64,000 bases of DNA from Reclinomonas americana ATCC 50394. Its lineage: Eukaryota > Jakobida > Jakobea > Jakobida. The stretch lies in NCBI GenBank assembly GCA_048213135.1, contig PS015010.1:1922001-1986000 (forward strand). Direction: 5' to 3'. Below the pieces are notes generated by a model, which did no database searches, was not told the origin of the DNA, and was given only the letters and a program-made list of their open reading frames with translations. Positions within the stretch are counted from its first letter, which is position 1; every line of letters starts with the position of its first letter. Shown here piece after piece: positions 34,301-45,300 of this stretch. Made by a program: the position numbers and the translations under genes.

Positions 34301-37300
34301 TTACCAGTTAGGGGTTGCATATTCAATTACAAATGCAGGCTCGCCCCCGGCCACCCAATAATCGTTCAGTTCTTCAATGGTGGTTATTTTAACCTGGTCA
34401 ATGGTTCCGCCTGCTGTAAAAGCCGTATTGGGCGGTGGCCAGAAACTGTATATCTCCGTTCTTCCCACTCCATCCAGGGTGCCTTTTGCCAGTGCTATGT
34501 GACCTGCCCCGTCAAAGAAAACGATGTCACCTGCCACAGGTCTTGAAGCCGGGCTTGCCGGGTTGTACGGTATACGGTTGTTGAAACTCAGTTCGTTCAC
34601 CAGGAAAGCAAACCAGTCCGGCGCGCCTGATGTGTATATCGCATGTATCCTGGACCAGCTTAAAGCCCCGCTGCGGAATGCAGCAAGCATCACCATTTCC
34701 CAGCAGTTGATCACAGTTAATGCGCTCAGCGTAGGCGTGGGTCCCTGTGCCGGCGCACTCGCCCATACCTGGAATGTGGTGCCGGAACCGCGTCCGGATG
34801 GCCGCCATCTTGCGGTATCTCCTACCATTGACCCCATCTCATTGGCCACTCCCAGTTGTGTATGTGCTCGGGTGATCCAGGCAGGGGGCCTGTGGTCAGC
34901 GGAAGTATCGAATGTACCATCGCGTATATCCCTTTCCATAATGGCACAGGCGATAACATCTTCTCCGGCGGGGAAAGCATTCGATGCTTTAAAGAGGTTA
35001 CAAAGCCAGGCATAGTCCACATTGGATACCGATGCCTCTTCCAGCACCCATTGTATGGCAGTGAGCATATCGAAATGCAGGTCGTCCAATGCGGTTTTTA
35101 TGGTCGTGTTATCACAAACGCCGACAAAGAAATCACGCCAACCAACTGTTTTCAGTTTATCGCGGTTGGTCTGATCAGCAGCAGTAATCAGACTCTGGAT
35201 ATCACTGTATGCCAGTGAACTCGGCGACGCCTCTTCTTCTATCCATTCCATTTGTGTGATCAGATCAAAACCCAAATCCTTCACTGCCGTGATGATGGTG
35301 CTGTTGGTACAAACACCGACAAAGAAATCACGCCAGTCATTTGTTTTCAATTTATCCCGGTTGGGCTGGTCAGCAGACGTGATTAATGCCTGGATATCGC
35401 TGTACGCCAGCGAACTTGCCGCCGCTTCTTCTTTTACCCAATTCATTTGTGTTTCCAGATCAAAATGAAGATCCGTTACGGCTGTGATGATGGTGCTGTT
35501 CGTACAAACGCCGACAAAGAAATCACGCCAGTCATTTGTTTTTAACTTATCGCGGTTGGGCTGATCGGCTGCTGTGATCAAAGGCTGGATATCACTGTAA
35601 TCCAGCGAACTTGCCGATGCCTCTTCGTTTATCCACTCCAACTGTGTAACCAAATCAAAATGAAGGTCGGTTACAGCTGTTATGATGGTACTGTTGTCGC
35701 AGACGCTGGTAAAGAAACTCTTTCCGACTTCCGCACTTACCTTCAGCGCATCCCTCTCGGTTTGCGGGGTATTGGTATCAGTTATCATAGCACTGATATC
35801 GGAGTAACTGATGCTACTGTCACTATAGGCGGCGGCTTTAACCCATTTCAATTTCTCTTCGAGTGTTGGATGGAGTATGTTCACCGCCTGCACCATTTGT
35901 CCGACATCAAGAGCGCTGGCCATTCTTGTTCTGTAGGTAGGATCTGTAAGCACGGTTGTACGCTCTGTGTCCGTTAATAACCTCAGCTGGGCGATCACAT
36001 CCTCCTCGGGAACATCGAAACTGTCGAGCATTTCATTCAGGCTCGTTAAATGATCGGTGCCATCCTGTTTTTGTATATCCGGCGCATCTTTCTTCTGCAC
36101 CGACGAAGCCCCTTGTTGTATGGTATGCGTTAATTCGTGCGCCAGCAGGTGCTGACCGGTTTTGCTTTCGGGGTCATATTCACCGTTCCTGAAATAAATA
36201 TCATTGCCATGGGTAAACGCCAGCGCATGAATGTCCGAGCTCATTTGTGAAGCGTCGGAACCGGTATGTATTTTCACATCACTGAAGTCAGCACCCATGT
36301 GCTCTTCCATGTTTCCGCGAACATTATCCGGCAACTGGTCGCCGCTGCCTTTTGATGACTGGATACGGCTCTCCACCGATGCCGGTACTTCACTGCCGGT
36401 GTTTTCAGACTTCTCCTGTACTACGCCATCTTCAGCCTGTCTTTGTACCGACCCGCTTCCGCCACTGAAAGCCGTGAGGAACAGGTCATACTTAGCCATC
36501 GGGCGAACGTTTTCTATCACCTCACTGAATAGTCCGCTGTTGCCGTCAATGCTGTGTACATTGTCACCATCGATCTTTACAACAATGCAATGGTGCTGGT
36601 TAGGATCATGTATATACCCGATATCACCTGCCTGCGGCGAGGTGGTGGGTTTGAGTTTTCCAAAAGCCGACACACCTTTGCCCATTTGCCAGTTGCCTAT
36701 ATCCAGCCCAGCTTTTTTGTGTGCCCATACGGAAAAAATACCGCACCAGGATGGCATATCGGCTCCGGCGGTTTCAATGATACTGTCGTCCCATACACCG
36801 GGCGCCGCTTTATGAAAATATTCCAGCAGGTATTGCGCACCCACTCTTTTGCCGCTGCCATCCGCATGTTTGGCTTCTACTTTACCGATCTGTGATTTCG
36901 CGGCAGCTACCACCGCTTCCCTGGAACCATTGCCGGAACTGCCACCGGCTCGTTGTACTATCGCCGACAGTTTCGTAAACACCCGGTCGCCTTCTTCACA
37001 TTCGCGGCACCGTCTTTGCACAAGAACTTCTGTCGTACCTGATGTATTCGTTGCTGAATTATTATTATCCTGCCCGTTATCCCCCGCATCATCTGCAGGT
37101 GGTGATTCAGGAGGGATATCACCCGCTCCTGCACGCCTGATCTCCATTACAGGCTCGGATTGTTCGTCCTCTTCTTTTTGAATATCTTTTTCCGCTGTCT
37201 TTGGCTGGAAAGTATCACAGGTGTTGCACTGCTGCTGAACCGTTGTTGCAGCGTCTGTTGTTTTGGCTGCAGCTACAGGCTCCGCCAATTGCTGTACTAC

Positions 37301-37816
37301 TTTATCAGCCATGGCATCGGCTTCCTGCTCATACGGGTCGCCGGCTTCGCCAACGCTGAGTTTGGCCTGTATGGGAAGATGTTGCCCTTCTGTACCCGGC
37401 TCTTCTGATTTTTCCTGCACCAGTTTGTCTTCCTGCTGTTCTTCTTCTTTTTCGCAGTGATCGCATTTGGCCTGGATTAAGTCTGCACCGGGATCTGTAT
37501 TATTTTCTTCACTACCCTGTTCTGTGCATTCCTTTTGCTGTACCACATCCGTTTCTCCCTCGGAAATATCTTTTTTATCCGGCTGTTCTTCTTTTTCACA
37601 CGGGTCGCATTTGGCCTGGATTGTTGTTGGGGTGGTATGACTGAAGAAACCGGGTTCAGATTTAGCCTGTACCGGCGGCTCTCCCGATTTCATGAAGAAA
37701 GGTTGTTCCTGTTCTACGGTTGAAGACAAAGCGAGGCCTCCCTCCTTGCTAAAGAAAGACGCTTTGCTTTTCGCAACAGTCGTTGCGGCCGATTTTTGAT
37801 CTGTGGCTCTCATCAC
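34301..37816 (-). CDS. 1171-aa DUF4157 protein with two Cys-His amidase-like domains and tandem repeats, probable eCIS payload
   Basis: Domain order: an N-terminal region with FFSKE, FFMKS and FFSHT motifs and several C-x2-C knuckles (about 1-290); a GEAGDPYEQEADAMADKVV motif (near 155-175); a CHAP/NlpC-like domain (about 300-455) with Cys in MPSWCGIFSVWAH (near 357) and His in QHHCIVVKIDGD (near 409); the DUF4157 core with HELTH near 562; four 65-residue repeats plus a partial one (about 650-900); and a C-terminal domain with Cys in INCWEMVML (near 1037) and His in GDIVFFDGAGHIALAKG (near 1105). Both Cys-His pairs are typical of papain-like peptidoglycan amidases or endopeptidases. Activity is inferred. 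It follows the tape-measure gene by 27 nt. Confidence 0.78.
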   Translation of the reverse strand: MMRATDQKSAATTVAKSKASFFSKEGGLALSSTVEQEQPFFMKSGEPPVQAKSEPGFFSHTTPTTIQAKCDPCEKEEQPDKKDISEGETDVVQQKECTEQGSEENNTDPGADLIQAKCDHCEKEEEQQEDKLVQEKSEEPGTEGQHLPIQAKLSVGEAGDPYEQEADAMADKVVQQLAEPVAAAKTTDAATTVQQQCNTCDTFQPKTAEKDIQKEEDEQSEPVMEIRRAGAGDIPPESPPADDAGDNGQDNNNSATNTSGTTEVLVQRRCRECEEGDRVFTKLSAIVQRAGGSSGNGSREAVVAAAKSQIGKVEAKHADGSGKRVGAQYLLEYFHKAAPGVWDDSIIETAGADMPSWCGIFSVWAHKKAGLDIGNWQMGKGVSAFGKLKPTTSPQAGDIGYIHDPNQHHCIVVKIDGDNVHSIDGNSGLFSEVIENVRPMAKYDLFLTAFSGGSGSVQRQAEDGVVQEKSENTGSEVPASVESRIQSSKGSGDQLPDNVRGNMEEHMGADFSDVKIHTGSDASQMSSDIHALAFTHGNDIYFRNGEYDPESKTGQHLLAHELTHTIQQGASSVQKKDAPDIQKQDGTDHLTSLNEMLDSFDVPEEDVIAQLRLLTDTERTTVLTDPTYRTRMASALDVGQMVQAVNILHPTLEEKLKWVKAAAYSDSSISYSDISAMITDTNTPQTERDALKVSAEVGKSFFTSVCDNSTIITAVTDLHFDLVTQLEWINEEASASSLDYSDIQPLITAADQPNRDKLKTNDWRDFFVGVCTNSTIITAVTDLHFDLETQMNWVKEEAAASSLAYSDIQALITSADQPNRDKLKTNDWRDFFVGVCTNSTIITAVKDLGFDLITQMEWIEEEASPSSLAYSDIQSLITAADQTNRDKLKTVGWRDFFVGVCDNTTIKTALDDLHFDMLTAIQWVLEEASVSNVDYAWLCNLFKASNAFPAGEDVIACAIMERDIRDGTFDTSADHRPPAWITRAHTQLGVANEMGSMVGDTARWRPSGRGSGTTFQVWASAPAQGPTPTLSALTVINCWEMVMLAAFRSGALSWSRIHAIYTSGAPDWFAFLVNELSFNNRIPYNPASPASRPVAGDIVFFDGAGHIALAKGTLDGVGRTEIYSFWPPPNTAFTAGGTIDQVKITTIEELNDYWVAGGEPAFVIEYATPNW
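35070..35862 (-). repeat. Four 195-bp in-frame tandem repeats plus a partial fifth
   Basis: The marker ACAAACNCCGACAAAGAAATC recurs at 35114, 35309 and 35504, with a diverged copy at 35699, an exact 195-bp period (65 residues). Each unit encodes an acidic helical repeat containing YSDI, DKLKT and RDFFVGVC. The three inner units are nearly identical in DNA, pointing to recent duplication. Confidence 0.9.
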
Positions 37817-37843
37817 CGGTTATTCAATTCATCGGTTTACATA

Positions 37844-39319
37844 TTATCGCCACTCCACCCTGATGAGTTCATTCAGCCAGGGCAGTTTGACGATGCTGAT
37901 ATTCCAGGGCAGGTGATCCAGCAGCATATCAATGGCGCTTTTTTCCACCTGGAAATAAATACCCCCGTTATGCAGGTAAGTCTTACCCCGCCGTTGCAGA
38001 AAGCCTTCCCGAAGGCCGCCGGGCGTTGTACTCTTAAGAATACTCCACTGGGCGATTGCCGCGTTCAGCATATCATTGGCTTCCGTCGTTTCACCTGCTT
38101 CCAGTAAAGTGTCCGTACTCAGTGGCTCTTCAATAGGCCAGGCACACAATATTTTGGGTACAGCGAGTAAGTGTTCTTCGTAGGTATCACTGCCCGTAAC
38201 CGCATAGTTCAGCAGCAATATTGCTTTCTCCTGCGCCAGCCTGTTCGTGAACCGGCCATCAGTAAGCAACCCCGAGTTCCTGAACAGGGACCGTAAAAAA
38301 GGATGCAACAACAGCAAGCCCGCATGCTCAACAAAAAGTCCTTCAGGAGGAAGATGAAAAACGGTTGGAGCAAAAGGTTCTGTGGTTGCTTCTGATCTAT
38401 CAGTAACTGTTTTTACCCGTTGCTGATCTTTTATCTTTTCGATATGCTTGTCACCGGGTTTGTATTCCGGGATAGTTTCAATTCTGATTGACATTTTACC
38501 CAACAGGGAAACCAGCAGCGGTGGATGTTGTTTTTTATCCTTTACCTGTTCCCTGTTGATATGACCATCACGGAGATCAGCTTCCAGCAGTTGCTGCACC
38601 AACAGGTCCGGACCCGGTTGATTCGTTGCGGCCGCTGCCTGTCTTACCAGTTTCAGCCACACAGCAGGAGCTGTCGTAACCGGGACAACAGTTTGCCGGT
38701 AAAAAGTCAAAAGCTGATCAATAATAGCGGGCAATTGCTTCTGGTCATGCGCAGTCAGTATTTCCACCAGTTTAACCAGGAAGGCGGCATCATGACTGAG
38801 TGCGATCCTGCGGGCAATGCTTTCCTTCCGGCCGACCAGCTGGCGTAATTGTCCGACCATTTTAAAATCCGTTGCCAGTATTTCCAATACCTGCATTTTC
38901 CAGTCCTCATCAATGGCTGTTATGTTCCAGGGCAATACACCGTGTTCCATATAATGCAGCCATTGTTCGCAGGCGTTATGGGCCAATGATGTTGTTTTAA
39001 TGCCGGGCAAGTGTTGCTTACCATTTATGGGAGGGGCTTTTACCGACAGTTGTTCTTTTATCTTTTCCCTTAACAATTGTTCGATGGCATCGCAACTCAT
39101 TTCACGTTTGCTTTTATCCCATTCCAGTAGCCCCAGGTCAATCTCCAGTTTGTCGAGTTGTAATACCTCTCCTTCAACAGACAACTCGTTAAAAATTTTC
39201 TCCAGCACAGGCAATACTTCCCTGTAATAATATTTACTTGCTTCATGTTGCAGGACGAACAGTTCATCACGGCTGGCGGATGATATCTCAAAAAGCTGTT
39301 TCCTGATCACATGCTGCAT
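37844..39319 (-). CDS. Contractile injection system tape-measure protein (Pvc14-like)
   Basis: The 491-residue protein starts MQHVIRKQLFEISSASRDEL and has the LQLDKLEIDLGLLEWD segment (near residues 55-70) that marks the CIS tape-measure family. The C-terminal half has a conserved-looking AGLLLLHPFLRSLF (near 335) and ILNAAIAQWSILKSTTPGGLREGFLQR-like block (about 410-440). This family is thought to set sheath or tube length from inside the tube. It follows the large baseplate gene by 12 nt. Cytosolic until assembled. Confidence 0.82.
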   Translation of the reverse strand: MQHVIRKQLFEISSASRDELFVLQHEASKYYYREVLPVLEKIFNELSVEGEVLQLDKLEIDLGLLEWDKSKREMSCDAIEQLLREKIKEQLSVKAPPINGKQHLPGIKTTSLAHNACEQWLHYMEHGVLPWNITAIDEDWKMQVLEILATDFKMVGQLRQLVGRKESIARRIALSHDAAFLVKLVEILTAHDQKQLPAIIDQLLTFYRQTVVPVTTAPAVWLKLVRQAAAATNQPGPDLLVQQLLEADLRDGHINREQVKDKKQHPPLLVSLLGKMSIRIETIPEYKPGDKHIEKIKDQQRVKTVTDRSEATTEPFAPTVFHLPPEGLFVEHAGLLLLHPFLRSLFRNSGLLTDGRFTNRLAQEKAILLLNYAVTGSDTYEEHLLAVPKILCAWPIEEPLSTDTLLEAGETTEANDMLNAAIAQWSILKSTTPGGLREGFLQRRGKTYLHNGGIYFQVEKSAIDMLLDHLPWNISIVKLPWLNELIRVEWR

Positions 39320-39331
39320 CTTGTTATGGAA

Positions 39332-42300
39332 TTATTTTTTCTTTTTGTTCGCCGACAATAATTGTTTCACAGCTTCTGTATCCATCCCGGGTTCATACTT
39401 TTCTATTTCAGCGGCATCCCAGTAGTTGCTGATGTGCTGCACATCGATGCCCGCCTTTACAAGCCTGGTCACCGTTTTTTGTAACTGCGCCAGTTTTGTG
39501 GGGTCTTTACCGTTAAAACTGACTTTATCGAGGTAATAGCAGATCGCCGCCTGCAACAGGTCGAGCTGCTGATGACTGTTCAGTATTTTGGCACCTCTTA
39601 CCGCGGGTTTTTTATTCTGTATGATCTCCACCGCCAGTTTATCGATCGCGTCTGCCGAAGGCTCATTGCCAGACAGTAGCGCCTGCATCTTCGATGCTGA
39701 AGGATTGCCTTTAGAGTGTTCGAGCACCTGCGCCGCCAGCTTCTGGTAACGCTTCATCCGCGTGTTGATCACCTGTGCCCGCTGCCGCTGATCAGGCACT
39801 TTCGCTTCCGCGACAGGTGTCACTTTAACATCAACTGCTTTATCTTCTTTCTTTTCAACCGGCATTTTCTTAATCTCTGCTACTACCGGTTGCGCCGGGG
39901 GCAGTTGTACTTTTCTTTTTACCTGGGGCAATGTTGAACCCGGTGCCGGAAGTGGCACGGGTACAGTACCCCGGTCACAATAGCGGGGCAGGCAGTATAT
40001 ATCATGTACCTGGTTGACAAAACCGTTGGGGTTCTCTTTCAGCGATGGCCTTCCATTTTTAAAACAATCATTTACAGGTACCAGTGCAGGTTCCTTGCAA
40101 GGCTGGCAGTCGGTACATTCATCCAGGCAATCGTATGTCCTGTCGAAGAGCAGGTGCAGGAAATCACAGCGGTCAAATCTGTCGCCACAAGCTGTTGTAC
40201 CCGTAAGCCACTGGTTCCATTTTTTGAACATAAATTCAAACTCACAGAAATCCCTCGGTTTAAGCCAGAGGATGCGCAGGAGTACATGCGCAGGCGCTTC
40301 GCGGTAGAGGTAGTTCTCAATAACACTTCGGCTGCCTGCATCGCGAAAACGGGCACTCCAGGCGGGCAAGGCAATAGTAACGATGAAAGAATAAGGATCG
40401 GCGCCGGGTTCAAAGCAAACGCTTCCGGGCAACGAAGAGCAGGGATCATCGTCATCGATCTTATAGGGTGGAAAACTGCAACCTGCGGTACATAGCTTCG
40501 CATCTTTACGGCAATCACAATCTCTGTCACAATGCGGTCTCAATAATATATGCTCGGCCAGGTGCAAACCTTCACTGTTGACCAGTTGCCGGGCTGTATC
40601 CACGGCAATACACACTTCCTTTGTTGTATCATAACATTGCGGATTAACAGCAATGATATCACTTACCCACTGACCGGCCGTTGCCGTTGTACCCTGCTCT
40701 CCCCTTACGGTTACCAGCCTGGATTGCTGAATATGCAACGCGATACCGAAAGAATGACATTCGCAATCGAATACCGGGTGATAGAAACTTTTTTGCGCCA
40801 GTAATTGCAATGCTTTTTCGTATGCTTCCAGGGCCAGGCTGCAGGACGGATAACAACAGTTTCCTTTCCAGGCGATATGACAATAACCTTCTCCGGCTCC
40901 GGGTTTTTCATCGCAGCCACAGGGTTTATTCAGGCCCGCGTCTTCCATACAACTGTTGAAGCCGGGCAGCTTGATCTCGATACAATATTTATAAACCGGC
41001 TTTTCATTTTCACCGGCACCGGGATTCAGCTGTACCCTTACGATAGGATAATGACAGGCCCAGTTTTTTAAGATAAACAACCATTCTGTTTTCCATTTGG
41101 CGATCTCCTGATCATCTTTCAGGATCCGTTGCTCTACAGATGAAATGTGTATACCGTCTGTACCAGTACCTGCGGAAAGATGACCGTCTTTGGTATAATC
41201 AACCGTTGTATCGGTAGTCATGATCGTTTCGGCAAGACGTATATAGATGTCGCAGAAATCTCTTTCCGTAATCTTCCCGGGTTGCACATTGGCAAATGGT
41301 TTCCCGGAAAAATCATTCAGCACGATCACGTTGCCGGATGGCGAAACTGAGTAAGACTTGTTTTTGCTGTACACCTGCATATTATCGTACAGTAACTGTA
41401 TTGCTTCGTCCCGTTGTTTTTCAGTATCGTATTTGCAGGGATGATCCAGCAACCCGCTGCCACAGGTTACATAAAAAGAATAGCAGCAGTCTGTCCTGCG
41501 CAGGTAATTTCTGAAAGCATTGCCGGATTGCACGGCACAAATAAATTTCTCTATTCCTTCCTTACCCCATGCCTGTTCTTTGGTGGTAAACCAGTCAATA
41601 CTTTGCGCCAGCACTTCGCGGATGAATATGCGATATGCGTAAACGGACACACAATCGGCAGCGGACGCGTTCTCCTGTCCCGCACAGCCACAATCAACAT
41701 AGTAGTTACCGGTATATTTGAGGAGTCTTACGAAATAAAGGAAATCTTCCATAGCGGCGCCCGGGGTTTCGTGGTATCCCGTGCTTTGCCAGTGCCCCTG
41801 CACATTTTTGAGTTTGGGTGAATCGTTAACCGGCAGCGTAAAGTAATACACCCATTTACCTGGCTTTCCTTTGCAATCACCGACCTTAGGTTCATATGTT
41901 TTACAGAACAGGCAGGCAAATTTTTCAGAATCGCTGTCGATGACTTTTATAGGATAGGTCGCCAGGTAACCGGCAAGGTTTGTCATCCACGTTGCACCGA
42001 ATTTATCCAGCAGCCATTTCAAGGTTGCGGCAGGTACGTATACAACTGCATCACTGGCCATGCAATCTCCCGTTACGGGAACCTCAACAGGCACCAGGCT
42101 GATTTGTTTTCCGTAGGAAGATACTTCAGCAGCCATCGTAAGGATATGCAGGTAATGGTCCTGGAATGCTTTATATGCTTCCTCTTCCGAACCATATGCC
42201 TGCACACTCCCGAACAGCACCAGTTCTTTCCCGGCAGCATCATGCTGATTGTGCAGTTTTACCTGGTAACGGTAACGCAGGTTATTATCCCTGTCAATGA

Positions 42301-45300
42301 CCTCGCTGAAAATATCACCGCCAAGACATACCTGCGGTATTTTCCTGATCATATTTTTCGACAGGGAAGCAACAATCTTACGCTGGTCCCAGGCTGTATC
42401 TTCGGCGGCAAAAGGCTGTGTAAAAAAGGCCGGAACCCTGTTCTTGTTCACCAGTTTGTATACATAAGTGCCTTGCTGGTTCACACCATCTACAGCAACC
42501 CAGGTGGCCAGTTCACGGGGATCTTTCACTGCCGCCAGTTTAGCAATCTGCTGCTGTTGTTCCCATTCCGTACGTATGGCAGGCAGACGGGTATCTTTTT
42601 CCGCAATCTCCATAGCTACAGCAGGCAATTGTTTGTCTTTCAATGGAACGATCTGCAGTTGTTTGGCGTTCTCTTTAAGTCCGAGATTGAGTATGCCGCC
42701 ATGAAAAGCAGATGACGCCGCAGTGGCTTCATCGAAAGATTTATATTCGGGTACGCTGTAAAACTCAAATGCATGCGCTGCTTCATACCCCAGCCGGTAG
42801 CGGAATTTCCAGGAAGCGGGTGTTTTTACCAGGCCAAGTGTATACAGGTGCCGGGCAATGGTACCTGACATATGCGCAATGGCTTTTTCCGTTTCTTCCC
42901 TTGTTGTATAAAACGCTGCGGATGCAGCCACATCAACACCATCCTGCTGCAGTACTGCCTGGTAACGACGGTTTTCCTTATCGAGTTTGATAATAAAATT
43001 CGCCCGGTCTGCCGCCGCGGTCAGCACATCGGCACAATGTTCCCTGGCCTGTTCGCCGGTCTCAAAATCAACTGAAGGCGATATCTTAAAAGAGTTAGTG
43101 TCTTTGTCAAGTACATCATACGTGAACATCCCGGGTTTACCGATGATGGTATCGCTGATATCAATATTAAAACCGGCCAGGTCGATGAAACGATGAGTAT
43201 CGCTATTGCGTTTATCATGATGAAAAACAAGACCGCCATCCTTTTCAGCAGCCTGCCAGGCCTTGGGTATATTGATCTTGGGCAGCAATTTCTTTATGCC
43301 GTCCTGTGCCTGTTTTTCTGTATGCCATACATCAGCTGCCAAACGGATTATTTTACCGTCGCTGTTGCTGAGTTCTCCTTTCCAGTTCCAGGAATATTCC
43401 AGCACCGTATTGGCAGGCGCCTGCTGCGAGGTGCCCTGGCTCAGGTAAGCCACGAGTTCATCTGCGCTATTCGAATTGGAAAAGGTGACAGCATGTACAG
43501 CCGGTTGCGTTGCGCCGTAATGCAATTGCAACTGGTATTGTTTTTTATCGGGCTGATAAACAACTTTATAATTACCAGCATCCTTCATGGCGCTGACCAT
43601 GTCTGCGGCGGCTTGTAACGCGTCTGCCTGCAGGTCATACTTTTCATAAATACAGAAGGCCGCGATTCCCGCTTTGCTGAGATCCAGTATAAACTGTTCG
43701 TCGTACAGGTCAACGGTAAAGTGGCAGAGATAATCTTTTTTGAGAGACGACATTCCCGCCAGTGCTTTGATCTTTTTTTCAAAGCCCGATATATTGTCAT
43801 TATTCCAGCCACCTTCGAGATAATCATACCCCCTTCCCCGGTTGCGGCTGATGTCATCGTATTGGGTAAGGAAGCGCTCCATATTCCCGACGGCTGTTCT
43901 TTCCGAACCGCTTTTCCAGTTGAGCAGGGCAAAGTCGGTGAATTTTTCCGCGAAACGGGATAAAAGATGCGACAGGAATTTTTTCCGCCTGCTGATATAC
44001 AGTTCATCGCTCTCTACCAGCATGCCCAGGTAATCGGTGTAGGAAGCGATGTTAAGTTCGATATTAAAAGAATAGCCGCTGCCATTCATAAGGAAAGAGC
44101 GGTAGTTGCCGTCAAACAAGCCTGTATACTGAACGGAAGCGGCCTGCTGCAGGGCTTCTGTTTCTGTAGCACACATTTTTGCGCCCAGCAGGACATAACC
44201 GGCTTCTGCGGGAGATAACGTAAAGAGCCAGCAATCATCGAATGTGCGCCATGCTTTCGTGGTGATCTCCTTTTCATCTTCCAGTCCGTCCCGTAACAGG
44301 GCTGTTGCTTCTTCCAGTGATGTTAGTGAATTGAATTGATAAGGCGTGAAGGAACGCAGCAGTTCTTCTCCCATTCTTAACGTGGTATTGACCAGTTCCC
44401 AATCCTCGCGGGATACGGGAAAGACCAGTACGGTACCATTTACGCCCAGTGCGGTATCGCTTCCCGCAGATCCGAAACGCAGGAGCTTCTCCATCTCCGG
44501 TACTGTTTTCAGCGTATTGAGGAAATAGGTATGCTGATCTTTAATACCGGCAGGGCTTTTAAGGGCGAACAATTGCCTTATATGTTTCAACTGGGAAAGA
44601 TAGTTAGCCAGCATCTGGTCGAAGAACAACAGGTATCCTTTCAATTGCAGGGCCTGCGCTTTACGTTCATCAGAAGCATCGTCGGGCAGTTCTCCTTCGC
44701 CTATTCCATACACCCTCGGAAAATCGTGCTGTATTGAGTAGTAATCTTCCAGGTCGGAGTGATAGATACCGTTGGGTATGGGATTATCGAGATAAGGCGA
44801 AGGCAGCGCATATTTTACTTTACCGTTGTGCGAAAAATTAAGTGCCAGCAGCGTTTCGAATTTTTGCGTATCCACATTTACCGGCAGCCCATTCCGGGTA
44901 AACTCTATACCTGAGCAGGCAATGGAAAAAGAAGGAATATGATTTTTGGGCAGATTAAATTTCCAGTGTGATCTTTTTGTCTTGTCATCACCCGGGCAAT
45001 CTTTACCACAACTTTTCAGTTCAAGACGACTGATCTTTTTCACACCTTCCACGTCAAATATGACATTGTATACGTCTGAAGTATGTATCTCTTTTTTCAG
45101 TTGCAGGTTCTCCAGTTCATCGGTATCAACAAAACCGTGGCTTTCCGGGCTGTAAGGCCGCCCGGCAAAAATATCTTCGATGGCCTTGCCCTTATCCAGC
45201 AATTGCGGAAGTGTATAGAATTTAGGTGCCGGCGACAGGAACTCCCGCAGGTGTGTGGCAATGTCGAGATAAACATTTTCCGCATCGGCTGTGTCTTCCA

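Noticed and set aside
34524-35015. Plus-strand frame opposite the 1171-aa gene
   Set aside because: A shadow frame of the strongly coding minus strand; low-complexity Ser/Ala/Pro translation without domains.
35070-35862. CRISPR-like array
   Set aside because: The 195-bp period is in frame within one coding sequence, whole units repeat without distinct spacers, and no cas gene is near.
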